A stretch of DNA of 39,234 nt from Clostridiales bacterium (GTDB taxonomy: Bacteria > Bacillota > Clostridia > Oscillospirales > Oscillospiraceae): NCBI GenBank assembly GCA_004553495.1, contig SFLE01000012.1, positions 1-39,234 of the forward strand. Direction: 5' to 3'. Under the pieces are notes generated by a model. The model worked only from the letters and a program-made list of their open reading frames with translations, made no database searches and was not told the DNA's origin. The translations under genes and the position numbers were made by a program. Each line of letters opens with the position of its first letter. The stretch's first letter is position 1. This document shows positions 22,327 through 29,517 of this stretch, in pieces.

Positions 22327-22352
22327 ATCGACCACCCCCAAGCCTCGTTTCA

Positions 22353-22381
22353 ATATTACTATTACTTCCCCGCTCCGTCAA
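22353..22381 (-). promoter_or_regulatory. Promoter of AI-2E family transporter
   Basis: Minus strand: TTGACG (22376-22381), 17-bp spacer, TAATAT (22353-22358). The predicted leader is short, about 20 nt. Confidence 0.65.
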
Positions 22382-22617
22382 TATCTGCGAAAAATTTTCA
22401 CACTTTCTTTGCGTTATGTTAACCAATTCGCGGATATAACGCAGTCATTTATGTTGAAAACTATGTTGGAAATGTTTAAAACCTTTGGTTTTCAAGGCTT
22501 TCTACGCTTGCTCTACCCATCAAGCTATTCACTTTTTGTCGAATAAAGCATAATTTTGCAACCTGGAGCATTAAATGTCGCGTCCGGCATATGCTCTATT
22601 GACAGGAGGGATAAGCC
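22382..22617. other. Intergenic spacer upstream of D,D-carboxypeptidase gene
   Basis: About 236 bases with no convincing gene. It holds the small palindrome AAAACC-TTT-GGTTTT (22478-22492). A weak candidate promoter (TTGAAA 22454-22459, 17 bp, TAAAAC 22477-22482) could drive the carboxypeptidase. A 31-codon open frame at 22451-22546 lacks a ribosome-binding site. GGAGGG just before 22618 is the SD of the next gene. Confidence 0.45.
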
Positions 22618-23763
22618 ATGAAAAAACTTATATGCACGGCACTGGCGCTGCTGATGCTTACCGTCCCCGCTTACGCCGCCAAAACGGTCCCTACCGATAC
22701 CGTTGAGATATCCGCACCCTCAGCGATACTCATGGAAAAGGTGACCGGCGATGTTATATACGAAAAGAGCGCGCACGAGCGTATGCCGCCCGCGAGCGTT
22801 ACGAAGGTCATGACTATGCTGCTCATCGTTGAGGCGATAGAGCGCGGAGAATTGAGCCTTGAGGACACCGTGACAGCCTCGGAGAGGGCTGCGAGTTTCG
22901 GCGGAAGCTGCGTATTCCTCGAGGAGGGTGAAAAAATGAGCGTTGACGAAATGCTCAAATGCATAGCCGTTGTATCGGCAAATGACTGCGCCGTTGCGAT
23001 GGCGGAGCATCTGTGCGGCTCGGAGCAGGCATTTGTAAAGCGCATGAACGAGCGTGCGCTTGAGCTCGGCTTAAAGGACACGAATTTCAAAAACTGCACG
23101 GGTCTTTTTGAGGACGACGAGCACTACACCAGCGCATACGATATTGCGGTCATGAGCCGCGAGCTCATAAGCCACGAGCTTATAAAGAATTATACCACCA
23201 TATGGATGGACTCCATACGCGGCGGTGAGTTCGGGCTTTCAAACACCAACAAGCTCGTTTACTACTACGACGGCTGCACCGGTCTCAAGACCGGCTTCAC
23301 CGAAAAGGCGATGTACTGCCTTTCCGCCACAGCGATGAGAGACGGAGTGGAGTTTATCGCAGTTATCATGCACGCTGACACCATAGACGCGCGCAACAAC
23401 GACGCAAAGGCGCTTTTAAACTTCGGCTTTGCAAACTATAAGCTGCTTCCCCTGCGCGCTCCCGAGGTGCTGCCGCCGGTGCGCGTCAGCCTTGGCACAG
23501 CCGACAGCGTTCAGCCGGTTTACGACTCCGCCGAGGCGGTGCTCGTTGCCAAAAACTCCGTCGGCGATGTTTCCTACGAGGTCGATCTGCCGGAGTATGT
23601 CTCCGCGCCAATAGATGAGGGGCAGCGTCTCGGAACGCTCAGGCTCGTTTCCGGCGATAAGACCGTTCAGGAGGTTCCGCTGGTCGCCGATGCCGCCGTT
23701 GAGCGCGCGGGCTTCGGCTCCGTGCTGCTGGAGCTGTTGAAAAGCTATGTAGGACTGGGATAA
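22618..23763 (+). CDS. D-alanyl-D-alanine carboxypeptidase (PBP5/DacF-like)
   Basis: This 381-aa exported serine peptidase has a signal peptide at residues 1-20 (MKKL, then AYA before AK). The penicillin-binding triad is complete: SVTK at 60-63 (nucleophile Ser60), SAN at 120-122 and KTG at 224-226. A beta-rich C-terminal domain (about 270-365) and a hydrophobic tail (SVLLELLKSYVGLG) that can act as an amphipathic membrane anchor follow. It removes the terminal D-Ala from peptidoglycan stem peptides, limiting cross-linking; the sporulation type DacF is the closest family form. GGAGGG lies 8 bases before the ATG. Confidence 0.95.
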   Translation: MKKLICTALALLMLTVPAYAAKTVPTDTVEISAPSAILMEKVTGDVIYEKSAHERMPPASVTKVMTMLLIVEAIERGELSLEDTVTASERAASFGGSCVFLEEGEKMSVDEMLKCIAVVSANDCAVAMAEHLCGSEQAFVKRMNERALELGLKDTNFKNCTGLFEDDEHYTSAYDIAVMSRELISHELIKNYTTIWMDSIRGGEFGLSNTNKLVYYYDGCTGLKTGFTEKAMYCLSATAMRDGVEFIAVIMHADTIDARNNDAKALLNFGFANYKLLPLRAPEVLPPVRVSLGTADSVQPVYDSAEAVLVAKNSVGDVSYEVDLPEYVSAPIDEGQRLGTLRLVSGDKTVQEVPLVADAAVERAGFGSVLLELLKSYVGLG

Positions 23764-23772
23764 TCGCTCCAC

Positions 23773-23802
23773 TTTATGCAGATTTTATGCAATATTAATG
23801 CA
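23773..23802. repeat. Three phased direct repeats upstream of pgi
   Basis: TTTATGCA at 23773-23780 and 23784-23791 and TTAATGCA at 23795-23802 lie exactly 11 bp apart, one helical turn each. They sit about 28 bp upstream of the -35 of the pgi promoter, as expected of a regulator binding site. Confidence 0.55.
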
Positions 23803-23829
23803 CAAACCCACCACTTTGACATATTGTCC

Positions 23830-23857
23830 TTGCTTTTTTGCGCGGCGGAGGTATAAT
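23830..23857 (+). promoter_or_regulatory. Promoter of pgi
   Basis: TTGCTT (23830-23835), 16-bp spacer, TATAAT (23852-23857). An orphan TTGACA at 23816-23821 has no matching -10 at normal spacing. Confidence 0.65.
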
Positions 23858-23892
23858 ATAGGATTGTATATTTGTAATACGGAGTGATGATT

Positions 23893-25167
23893 ATGATTAA
23901 GGTCGATCTATCAGGAACTTCCGCCTTTTTTGATCCGGCAGAGCTTGACTTTGCGTCTGCCGCGGCGGCTCACCGCACGCTCAGCGAGAAAAGCGGAGCC
24001 GGAAGCGAGTTCACCGGCTGGCTTGAGCTCCCCACACGCATCCGCGACGGCGAGCTTAAAGCCATTCTCAGCGCAGCCGCGCGCATCAGGAGCCGGTCTA
24101 AGGCACTCGTCGTTATCGGCATAGGCGGCTCGTACCTTGGCGCGAGAGGTGCTATAGAGCTGCTGCGTCCGGTGTCCTCGGAGGACGACCCGAAGATATT
24201 CTTTATCGGAAACGGCCTGTCTCCGGACGCTCTGAGCGACACGCTCACGCAGCTCGGCGACATGGACTTTGATGTCAATGTCATTTCAAAATCGGGCACT
24301 ACACTCGAACCGGCGCTGGCATTCCGCGTTTTCAGAAAGCTTCTGCGCGAGAAATACGGCTCTGCTGCCAAAAAGCACATATTCGCCACCACCGACGCTC
24401 ACCGCGGCGCACTGAAGTCGCTGGCTGATGCTGAGGGCTGGGAGTGCTTCGTGGTCCCCGACGATGTCGGCGGACGCTACAGCGTTCTCTCGGCGGTCGG
24501 TCTGCTGCCGATGGCTGTCGCCGGAATAGACATAAAGGCGGTCATCGCCGCCGCCATCCGCTCGTTTAAAGAGCTTGACCTCCGTTCGCCGGAGAACCCC
24601 GCATGGCAGTATGCCGCGGCAAGGCAGTATCTTTACGGGCACGGCAAGAGCGTTGAGATACTCGGCTGCTACGAGCCCTCGTTCAGATTTATGGCTGAGT
24701 GGTGGAAGCAGCTCTACGGCGAGAGCGAGGGCAAAAACGGCATAGGCATCTTCCCCGCTTCCGTCGAGTTCACCGCTGACCTGCACTCTATGGGGCAGTA
24801 CATTCAGGACGGTCCGCGCACGCTTATGGAAACGGTCGTGAGCTTTGAAAACTCCCGCAGCAGCGTTTCCGTACCGTTTGAGATGGGCGATCCCGACGGT
24901 CTTAACTACCTTGCCGGAAAAGATTACGCCGATATATGCCGTACGGCTGCCGACGCGGTGAGAGCCGCACACATATCCGGCGGCGTTCCCAATATAAAAA
25001 TAAGCGTTCCCGCGCGCGACGAGGAGGGCTTTGCCGAGCTCGTCTGCTTCTTCGAGCTTGCCTGCGCAATATCGGGCTATATGTCGGGCGTTAACCCATT
25101 TGATCAGCCCGGCGTTGAGGCATATAAAAAGAATATGTTCAAAATGCTCGGAAAACCCAACGCATAA
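23893..25167 (+). CDS. pgi: Glucose-6-phosphate isomerase
   Basis: This 424-aa cytosolic SIS-fold enzyme interconverts glucose-6-phosphate and fructose-6-phosphate. The phosphate-binding VIGIGGSYLGARGAIE (about residues 76-90), the second SIS motif NVISKSGTTLEPALAFR (about 133-149), the DDVGGRYSVLS segment and a C-terminal QPGVEAYKKNMF with the ring-opening lysine region are all present. The length is typical of the short Firmicutes PGI. The start ATG at 23893 has GGAG 8 bases upstream; GTG 23884 and ATG 23887 lie on or too close to that site. Its product feeds glmS, encoded further along on the other strand. It has its own promoter and terminator. Confidence 0.95.
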   Translation: MIKVDLSGTSAFFDPAELDFASAAAAHRTLSEKSGAGSEFTGWLELPTRIRDGELKAILSAAARIRSRSKALVVIGIGGSYLGARGAIELLRPVSSEDDPKIFFIGNGLSPDALSDTLTQLGDMDFDVNVISKSGTTLEPALAFRVFRKLLREKYGSAAKKHIFATTDAHRGALKSLADAEGWECFVVPDDVGGRYSVLSAVGLLPMAVAGIDIKAVIAAAIRSFKELDLRSPENPAWQYAAARQYLYGHGKSVEILGCYEPSFRFMAEWWKQLYGESEGKNGIGIFPASVEFTADLHSMGQYIQDGPRTLMETVVSFENSRSSVSVPFEMGDPDGLNYLAGKDYADICRTAADAVRAAHISGGVPNIKISVPARDEEGFAELVCFFELACAISGYMSGVNPFDQPGVEAYKKNMFKMLGKPNA

Positions 25168-25169
25168 TG

Positions 25170-25192
25170 AAAGCGCCCCTCGGGGCGCTTTT
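25170..25192. terminator. Terminator after pgi
   Basis: A 9-10-bp GC-rich stem (25170-25179 with 25182-25191), tight loop, then TTTT. It follows two bases after the pgi stop. Confidence 0.85.
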
Positions 25193-25223
25193 ACTGCTTT
25201 TATGAATGTTCATATATTAGGGC

Positions 25224-25252
25224 TTGCTTTGTTCTCGGAAAAATGGTAATCT
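25224..25252 (+). promoter_or_regulatory. Promoter of 137-aa P-loop protein
   Basis: TTGCTT (25224-25229), 17-bp spacer, TAATCT (25247-25252) with an extended TGG before the -10. Confidence 0.65.
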
Positions 25253-25303
25253 AACCTCAAAGATAATAACCATCAACTTATTACAAAAAGGAGAGTGGTC
25301 AAA

Positions 25304-25717
25304 ATGGTTAAGTTGATCATGGGTCTGAAGGGCAGCGGTAAGACTAAGCGTCTGGTGGACCTCGTGCGCGAAGCAGTTGCAAAGGAAAACGGCGATGTCG
25401 TTTGCATCGAAAAGGAAAAGAAGCTCACATTTGATATTCCCTATCAGGCTCGTCTTATCGAGGCAGGCTCGTATGACATCGGCTCGTATGAGTTCATAAA
25501 GGGATTTATCTGCGGTCTGCATTCCGGAAATTATGACATAACCCATGTTTTCGTCGATAATTTCTACAAGATAGTGAGCAATAAGGATCCTGTCATGTTC
25601 GGCGAATTTCTCGATTGGCTCAACGCGTTCTCCGAGAAGGAAAACATTGAATTTGTAATAAGTGTCACCGTCGATCCCGACACGGTCGGCGAAGCGATAA
25701 GAAAATATATGATTTGA
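25304..25717 (+). CDS. Small P-loop ATP-binding protein, unknown function
   Basis: This 137-aa cytosolic protein is little more than a P-loop core: Walker A GLKGSGKT at residues 7-14, a hydrophobic strand before an acidic residue as Walker B (THVFVDN, Asp85), and alternating strands and helices around them. In size and layout it resembles a minimal RecA/AAA-like or thymidine-kinase-like core. I recall near-identical single-gene proteins in many Clostridia, with no assigned role. The start ATG at 25304 lies 10 bases after GGAG; a GTG at 25295 is only one base from that site. Monocistronic with its own promoter and terminator, so probably expressed on its own. Bases favour A/T at codon ends more than neighbours. 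Confidence 0.85.
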   Translation: MVKLIMGLKGSGKTKRLVDLVREAVAKENGDVVCIEKEKKLTFDIPYQARLIEAGSYDIGSYEFIKGFICGLHSGNYDITHVFVDNFYKIVSNKDPVMFGEFLDWLNAFSEKENIEFVISVTVDPDTVGEAIRKYMI

Positions 25718-25719
25718 CC

Positions 25720-25758
25720 AAAAATGCGGGCCGGCTCAATTGCTTTGTCCGCATTTTT
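25720..25758 (+). terminator. Terminator after small P-loop gene
   Basis: A 10-bp stem (25720-25729 with 25749-25758), large 19-nt loop that can form its own GGCCGGC pairing, then TTTCG. Moderately strong. Confidence 0.65.
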
Positions 25759-25773
25759 CGTTTATATTTGCTC

Positions 25774-25802
25774 TTGACTTAAACTGTCCGCTTGGTTAGA
25801 AT
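25774..25802 (+). promoter_or_regulatory. Promoter of glycerol-1-phosphate dehydrogenase gene
   Basis: TTGACT (25774-25779), 17-bp spacer, TAGAAT (25797-25802). Confidence 0.7.
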
Positions 25803-25846
25803 TTAATTAGTTTTAGTTATAAATTTAATAAATGAGGTGTCAGCCT

Positions 25847-27094
25847 ATGATTATGGATTGTGAAAAATATGTCGGCAAATGCGTCTGCGGCAGAGACCAT
25901 GAGCTCGAAACAAAAAAGGTCGTAGTTGAATACGGCGCAATAGCAAATTTTGAGCAGTACATGGCGGATGTCGGACTCGCCGGCAAGAAACGCGCCGTTA
26001 TTTATGATACGGTCATTTACAAGCTCACCGAGGGCAAGCATATCGCCGCCGATCAGGAGATAATCCTTGAGGCAAACGGTCTGCGTGCCGAGGATACCGT
26101 TATCGAAGAAATGATGAAGGATCTCGACGCACCCGAGGTCATCGTTGCCTATGGCGCCGGCACCATAATGGACTTCGGCCGCTATCCCGCGTACAAGCTC
26201 GGCATTCCCTTCGTCGCCGTCCCCACCCTCGCATCCTCCGACGGCTTCACCGCGAACATCTGCTCGGCTATCCTCAACGGGCAGAAAAAGTCCACCCCGA
26301 TGTGCGCACCCGTTCTGGTCGTCGCTGACCTTGACATCATAAAGGGCGCTCCCGCGCGTCTGGTGGCAAGCGGCATAAACGACATTCTCTCAAAATACAT
26401 TTCCCTGCTGGACTGGAAGATCTCCCACATGGTATGCGGCGAGTATTACTGCCCGATGGTCGCCGACCTTGCGCAGGAGGCTCTGGACATCATGCGCGAG
26501 GCAGCCGATAAATACGCCGCCACCGGCGTTGCCGACCACGAGGCGATGACCATGGCGCAGATGAAGAGCGGTCTTACCATGCAGCTTCTCAACCACTCCA
26601 GAGCGGCGTCGGGCGCCGAGCACCTGATGGCTCACCTCGTTGAGATGCATCCCCCGCGCTTTGAAAACGCAGAGGGCATCCACGGCGAGTGCGTCGGCGT
26701 CGGCACATTTGCCTGCATCAAGGAGTATCACTACCTCGCCTCCCTGCCCACTCCCAAGGCAAAGCCCTTTGAGCCGCTCAGTGAGCAGTGGATAAGAGAA
26801 AAGTTCGGCGACAGACTCGCCGACGGCATCATAAAGGAAAACGCAAACGATGTTCTCGCAACCTTTGATCCGCAGAATATCGTAGACCACTGGGACGAGA
26901 TCAAGGCAATGATAGACGCTCTGCCCTCCGTTGAGGAGATGGAGAACCTCTACAGGAGCTGCGGCTGCAAGTATCTGCCCGAGCACATCGGCATTGATCC
27001 CGCGCTTGAGCAGGAGATGCTGCCCATCTCCGCGGCTATCCGCAACAGACTCACCCTTATCCGCATGATGCGCGTTCTCGACTTCGGCGAATAA
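25847..27094 (+). CDS. egsA: sn-Glycerol-1-phosphate dehydrogenase (AraM/EgsA-like)
   Basis: This 415-aa cytosolic enzyme of the dehydroquinate-synthase-like/iron-ADH fold reduces dihydroxyacetone phosphate to sn-glycerol-1-phosphate. VAYGAGTIMDFGRYPA near residue 105 is the nucleotide-binding glycine motif, and VPTLASSDGFTANI supplies the Asp metal ligand. The two His ligands are in the region ending HMAHLVEMHPP-like (SGAEHLMAHLVEMH) and EGIHGECVGVGT. In Bacillus, AraM makes the same archaeal-type enantiomer for heptaprenylglyceryl lipids with PcrB; no PcrB is in this window. The start at 25847 is set by GAGGTG 7 bases upstream; an upstream ATG (25832) overlaps that site. Alternative: another glycerol or hydroxy-acid dehydrogenase of the same fold. 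Confidence 0.88.
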   Translation: MIMDCEKYVGKCVCGRDHELETKKVVVEYGAIANFEQYMADVGLAGKKRAVIYDTVIYKLTEGKHIAADQEIILEANGLRAEDTVIEEMMKDLDAPEVIVAYGAGTIMDFGRYPAYKLGIPFVAVPTLASSDGFTANICSAILNGQKKSTPMCAPVLVVADLDIIKGAPARLVASGINDILSKYISLLDWKISHMVCGEYYCPMVADLAQEALDIMREAADKYAATGVADHEAMTMAQMKSGLTMQLLNHSRAASGAEHLMAHLVEMHPPRFENAEGIHGECVGVGTFACIKEYHYLASLPTPKAKPFEPLSEQWIREKFGDRLADGIIKENANDVLATFDPQNIVDHWDEIKAMIDALPSVEEMENLYRSCGCKYLPEHIGIDPALEQEMLPISAAIRNRLTLIRMMRVLDFGE

Positions 27095-27115
27095 TCATTC
27101 GAATACGGACACGAA

Positions 27116-27147
27116 AAAATGCACCGTCTAAAAAGACGGTGCATTTT
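27116..27147. terminator. Bidirectional terminator between egsA and the 34-aa peptide gene
   Basis: A perfect 14-bp stem (27116-27129 with 27134-27147), 4-nt loop, flanked by an A-run and T-run. On the minus strand it ends in TTTTTT, directly after the small peptide gene. Confidence 0.9.
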
Positions 27148-27168
27148 CATTTTATTTTTGCGCAAAAA

Positions 27169-27273
27169 TCAGAATATGATCTTAAGCATGATTCTGATAA
27201 CAGTCAGCAGACCGACGGTCTTGAGAGCGTCTTCAGCATTGATTTCGGGCATAACAATCATGTCATCGTTCAT
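27169..27273 (-). CDS. 34-aa peptide with amphipathic hydrophobic C-terminus
   Basis: An open frame of 34 codons, too short for ordinary gene finding, has AAAGGAG exactly 7 bases before the ATG. Translation starts MNDDMIVMPEINAEDALK (acidic, soluble) and ends with a hydrophobic tail TVGLLTVIRIMLKIIF carrying one Arg and one Lys. It is followed within about 20 bases by a strong terminator, so the unit RBS-ORF-terminator is complete. Possible readings are a membrane-active or type I toxin-like peptide, a signalling peptide or a small membrane-protein regulator; no cysteine or modification enzyme suggests a RiPP. The gene is not in the PHP operon by obvious promoter: CATTATAGG at about 27330 on the minus strand is a weak candidate. 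Confidence 0.6.
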   Translation of the reverse strand: MNDDMIVMPEINAEDALKTVGLLTVIRIMLKIIF

Positions 27274-27399
27274 TTGAGTTCTCCTTTCGTTAGTTTTTCC
27301 CGGGTCAGGCCGTTTGGCCTTGCACCTATAATGACGGAGAATTCACTTTCACATTTCGGTTTTTACAAAAAATTTTATGAAAAAATTATTTTTTTCTGT

Positions 27400-28242
27400 T
27401 TATTCGTGGCGGCGCAGCCCCTCCAAAAGCTCATAAGGCGCGCAAAGCTCGCCGTTTATGCCGCTGCCGAGCGATATATGCGGCTTGTTTTTTCCGTGCC
27501 AGTCGCTGCCAGCCGTGGGGCAAAAGCCGTATTGCTTTGCGGCGTCAAGGTACTGTTGCACCGTTTCCGGTCCGTAACCCGAGTAATAGCACTCAAGTCC
27601 CGCAACGCCGCACGCGCGGGCTCTCTCCATGAGCTCGGTAAACCGCTCGGGCGTGAGCTTGTACTGCCTTGGGTGGGCAATGACCGGCTTGCCTCCGGCA
27701 GAGAGAATGAGCGCAGCCGCGTCCTCAACGCTGAGGAAGTGGCGGCGGATATAATACTTGCAGCCCGGGTCGAGAAAGCGCTCGAACGCGTCCTGAACGC
27801 TCTCCGCCAAGCCCTCCTCGACAAGGCACAGCGCGAAATGCGGTCTGCCGATGGTGGAGCCCGGGTGCCGCGCCTGAAGCTCGTCAAGGTCTATGCTCAG
27901 CCCGTCGCGCGCGAGCATATCGACCATTTTGCGGTTTCGCTCGTCGCGGTCACGCACTATCCAATCGAGCACCGGCGGCAGCTTCGGCGAGTGTATGTCC
28001 AGATCATAGGCCAGCATATGCACTTCCCTGCCGTACCAGCCGCAGCCGAGCTCCATTCCGGCTACTACCTCAACGCCGTACCTTTTGCCAGCCTCCTGAG
28101 CCTCGGCAACGCCGTTTACGCTGTCGTGATCGGTTATGGCAATAGCTCGCAGGCCGAGCTCGGCGGCGTACTTTACCGTTGCCTCCGGAGTCTCCGAACC
28201 GTCGGAAATATTAGTGTGAACATGAAGGTCTATCTCTCTCAA
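27400..28242 (-). CDS. PHP-domain phosphoesterase (TrpH/nucleoside 3',5'-bisphosphatase-like)
   Basis: This 280-aa cytosolic metallohydrolase has four PHP motifs in order: IDLHVHTNISDGSETPE (residues 4-20), IAITDHDSV (about 34-42), GMELGC (about 62-67), and a late GSDWHGKNKPH (His/Asp ligands). Members, including RNase AM/YciV-type enzymes, hydrolyse 3',5'-bisphosphates and short RNA ends. Start codon TTG at 28242 overlaps the stop of the amidohydrolase (TTGA), so translation is coupled to the previous gene. Last gene of the glmS-murT-amidohydrolase-PHP operon. A purine-linked role together with the amidohydrolase is possible (inference). Confidence 0.88.
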   Translation of the reverse strand: MREIDLHVHTNISDGSETPEATVKYAAELGLRAIAITDHDSVNGVAEAQEAGKRYGVEVVAGMELGCGWYGREVHMLAYDLDIHSPKLPPVLDWIVRDRDERNRKMVDMLARDGLSIDLDELQARHPGSTIGRPHFALCLVEEGLAESVQDAFERFLDPGCKYYIRRHFLSVEDAAALILSAGGKPVIAHPRQYKLTPERFTELMERARACGVAGLECYYSGYGPETVQQYLDAAKQYGFCPTAGSDWHGKNKPHISLGSGINGELCAPYELLEGLRRHE

Positions 28243-29507
28243 CTTCTTATCGTCTCCATTATCTTTTCCGCTTCATCGTATATCCGTCCGGCGTCCTCGC
28301 CGATGAAAAACTCACCGTTTTCGTACAGCACCCTACCGTTTACCATCGTAAGGCGGACATTGTCCTTGCTGCCGGAATACACGATATTCTTCGCAATGTT
28401 GTTTATCGGACGCATATTTGGCTTGTGCAGGTCGATGACCGCAAGATCGGCCTTTTTGCCGACCGCTATGGCATCACAGTCGTCAAGTCCTATCGCTCTC
28501 GCGCCGCCCACGCACGCCATTTTGAGCACGCTGAGTGCATCCACCGCAGAGGCGTCCCTCTCGCGGTATTTTGCCAGAACGCTTGTCAGATACATTTCGC
28601 GGAACATATCCAGCGCGTTGTTGGAGCCCGCTCCGTCCGTGCCGAGGGCAAGGTTTATTCCCTCGTCGAGAAAGCGCTTTACCGGCGCGATGCCGCTTGC
28701 AAGCTTGAGATTCGACGCGGGGTTGAGCACCGCCCACAGCCCGCGCTTTTTGAATATCTCAATATCCTCGTCGCTCATGTGAACGCAGTGGAACCCGCCG
28801 CCGCCGTAGTCGTACATCCCCAGCTTGTCAAACAGCACCGTCGGCGTTACGCCGTAGCGCTCAATGCAGCCGGAGACCTCCGCGCTCGTTTCCGACGAGT
28901 GAACGAACATGGGCTCGCGGTATTTTTGCACGAGGGATGCGACAAACTCCATGCGCTCCTTGCTCGTTGTATACTCGGCGTGGAAACCGAGACGGTAGGA
29001 TATGAGCTCATGCGTTTTGTTATAGCGCAGGAACTTATCCTCAAGCTCGGTGTAATCGCGGTCGAAGTTATTCATATCGCCGCACAGCACGGCGCGAAAG
29101 CCCGAGTCGATGCAGGCGCGCACGAAGGCATCGTTGTGAAAATACATATCAAAGCAGCTCGTTATGCCACTCGTGAGATACTCCATAACGGCAAGGCGGG
29201 TCATGATATACAGCCCATCGGGGCTCAGGCGTGCCTCCCTCGGCCAGACCTGCTCGCTGAGCCATTTATCCAGCGGCATATCGTCCGCCAGCGAGCGCAG
29301 AAATGTCATGCCCGAATGGGTGTGTGCATCCTTAAAGCCCGGTATGAGCAGGTCGCCGTTAAGGTCTATCTCCCGCTCAAACCCCGGTCTTTTTTCCGGT
29401 GCTGCTCCCACATAGCATATGACGCCGCCGTCTGTCCACACCTCGGTCTGCGTTATATCTGCCGATCCGTCGAATGTCAGGACCCTGCCGTTATAAAATC
29501 GTATCAT
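28239..29507 (-). CDS. Amidohydrolase, 5'-methylthioadenosine/S-adenosylhomocysteine deaminase-like
   Basis: This 422-aa metal-dependent hydrolase of the TrzN/ATZ class has a beta-sandwich N-terminus, then GFKDAHTHSGMTFLRSLADDMPLDKWL (HxH metal pair plus substrate loop), EYTTSKERMEFV, the VHSSET and FHCVHMSDEDI histidines, and GTDGAGSNNALDMFREM carrying the catalytic Asp. This signature fits MtaD-type deaminases, which convert MTA, SAH or adenosine to inosine forms; guanine deaminase is the main alternative. I choose ATG 29507, about 7 bases after GAGGA; an in-frame ATG at 29549 lies inside murT. The start is 11 bases after the murT stop, so it is in the glmS operon. Confidence 0.85.
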   Translation of the reverse strand: MIRFYNGRVLTFDGSADITQTEVWTDGGVICYVGAAPEKRPGFEREIDLNGDLLIPGFKDAHTHSGMTFLRSLADDMPLDKWLSEQVWPREARLSPDGLYIMTRLAVMEYLTSGITSCFDMYFHNDAFVRACIDSGFRAVLCGDMNNFDRDYTELEDKFLRYNKTHELISYRLGFHAEYTTSKERMEFVASLVQKYREPMFVHSSETSAEVSGCIERYGVTPTVLFDKLGMYDYGGGGFHCVHMSDEDIEIFKKRGLWAVLNPASNLKLASGIAPVKRFLDEGINLALGTDGAGSNNALDMFREMYLTSVLAKYRERDASAVDALSVLKMACVGGARAIGLDDCDAIAVGKKADLAVIDLHKPNMRPINNIAKNIVYSGSKDNVRLTMVNGRVLYENGEFFIGEDAGRIYDEAEKIMETIRS

Positions 29508-29517
29508 TCGTATATCC

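Noticed and set aside
22451..22546. 31-codon open frame in the spacer before the carboxypeptidase
   Set aside because: No Shine-Dalgarno, no terminator, and composition like spacer DNA.
27139..28782. A 547-codon plus-strand frame opposite the PHP and amidohydrolase genes
   Set aside because: It crosses a terminator and two real genes, has no RBS, and shows antisense-type composition.
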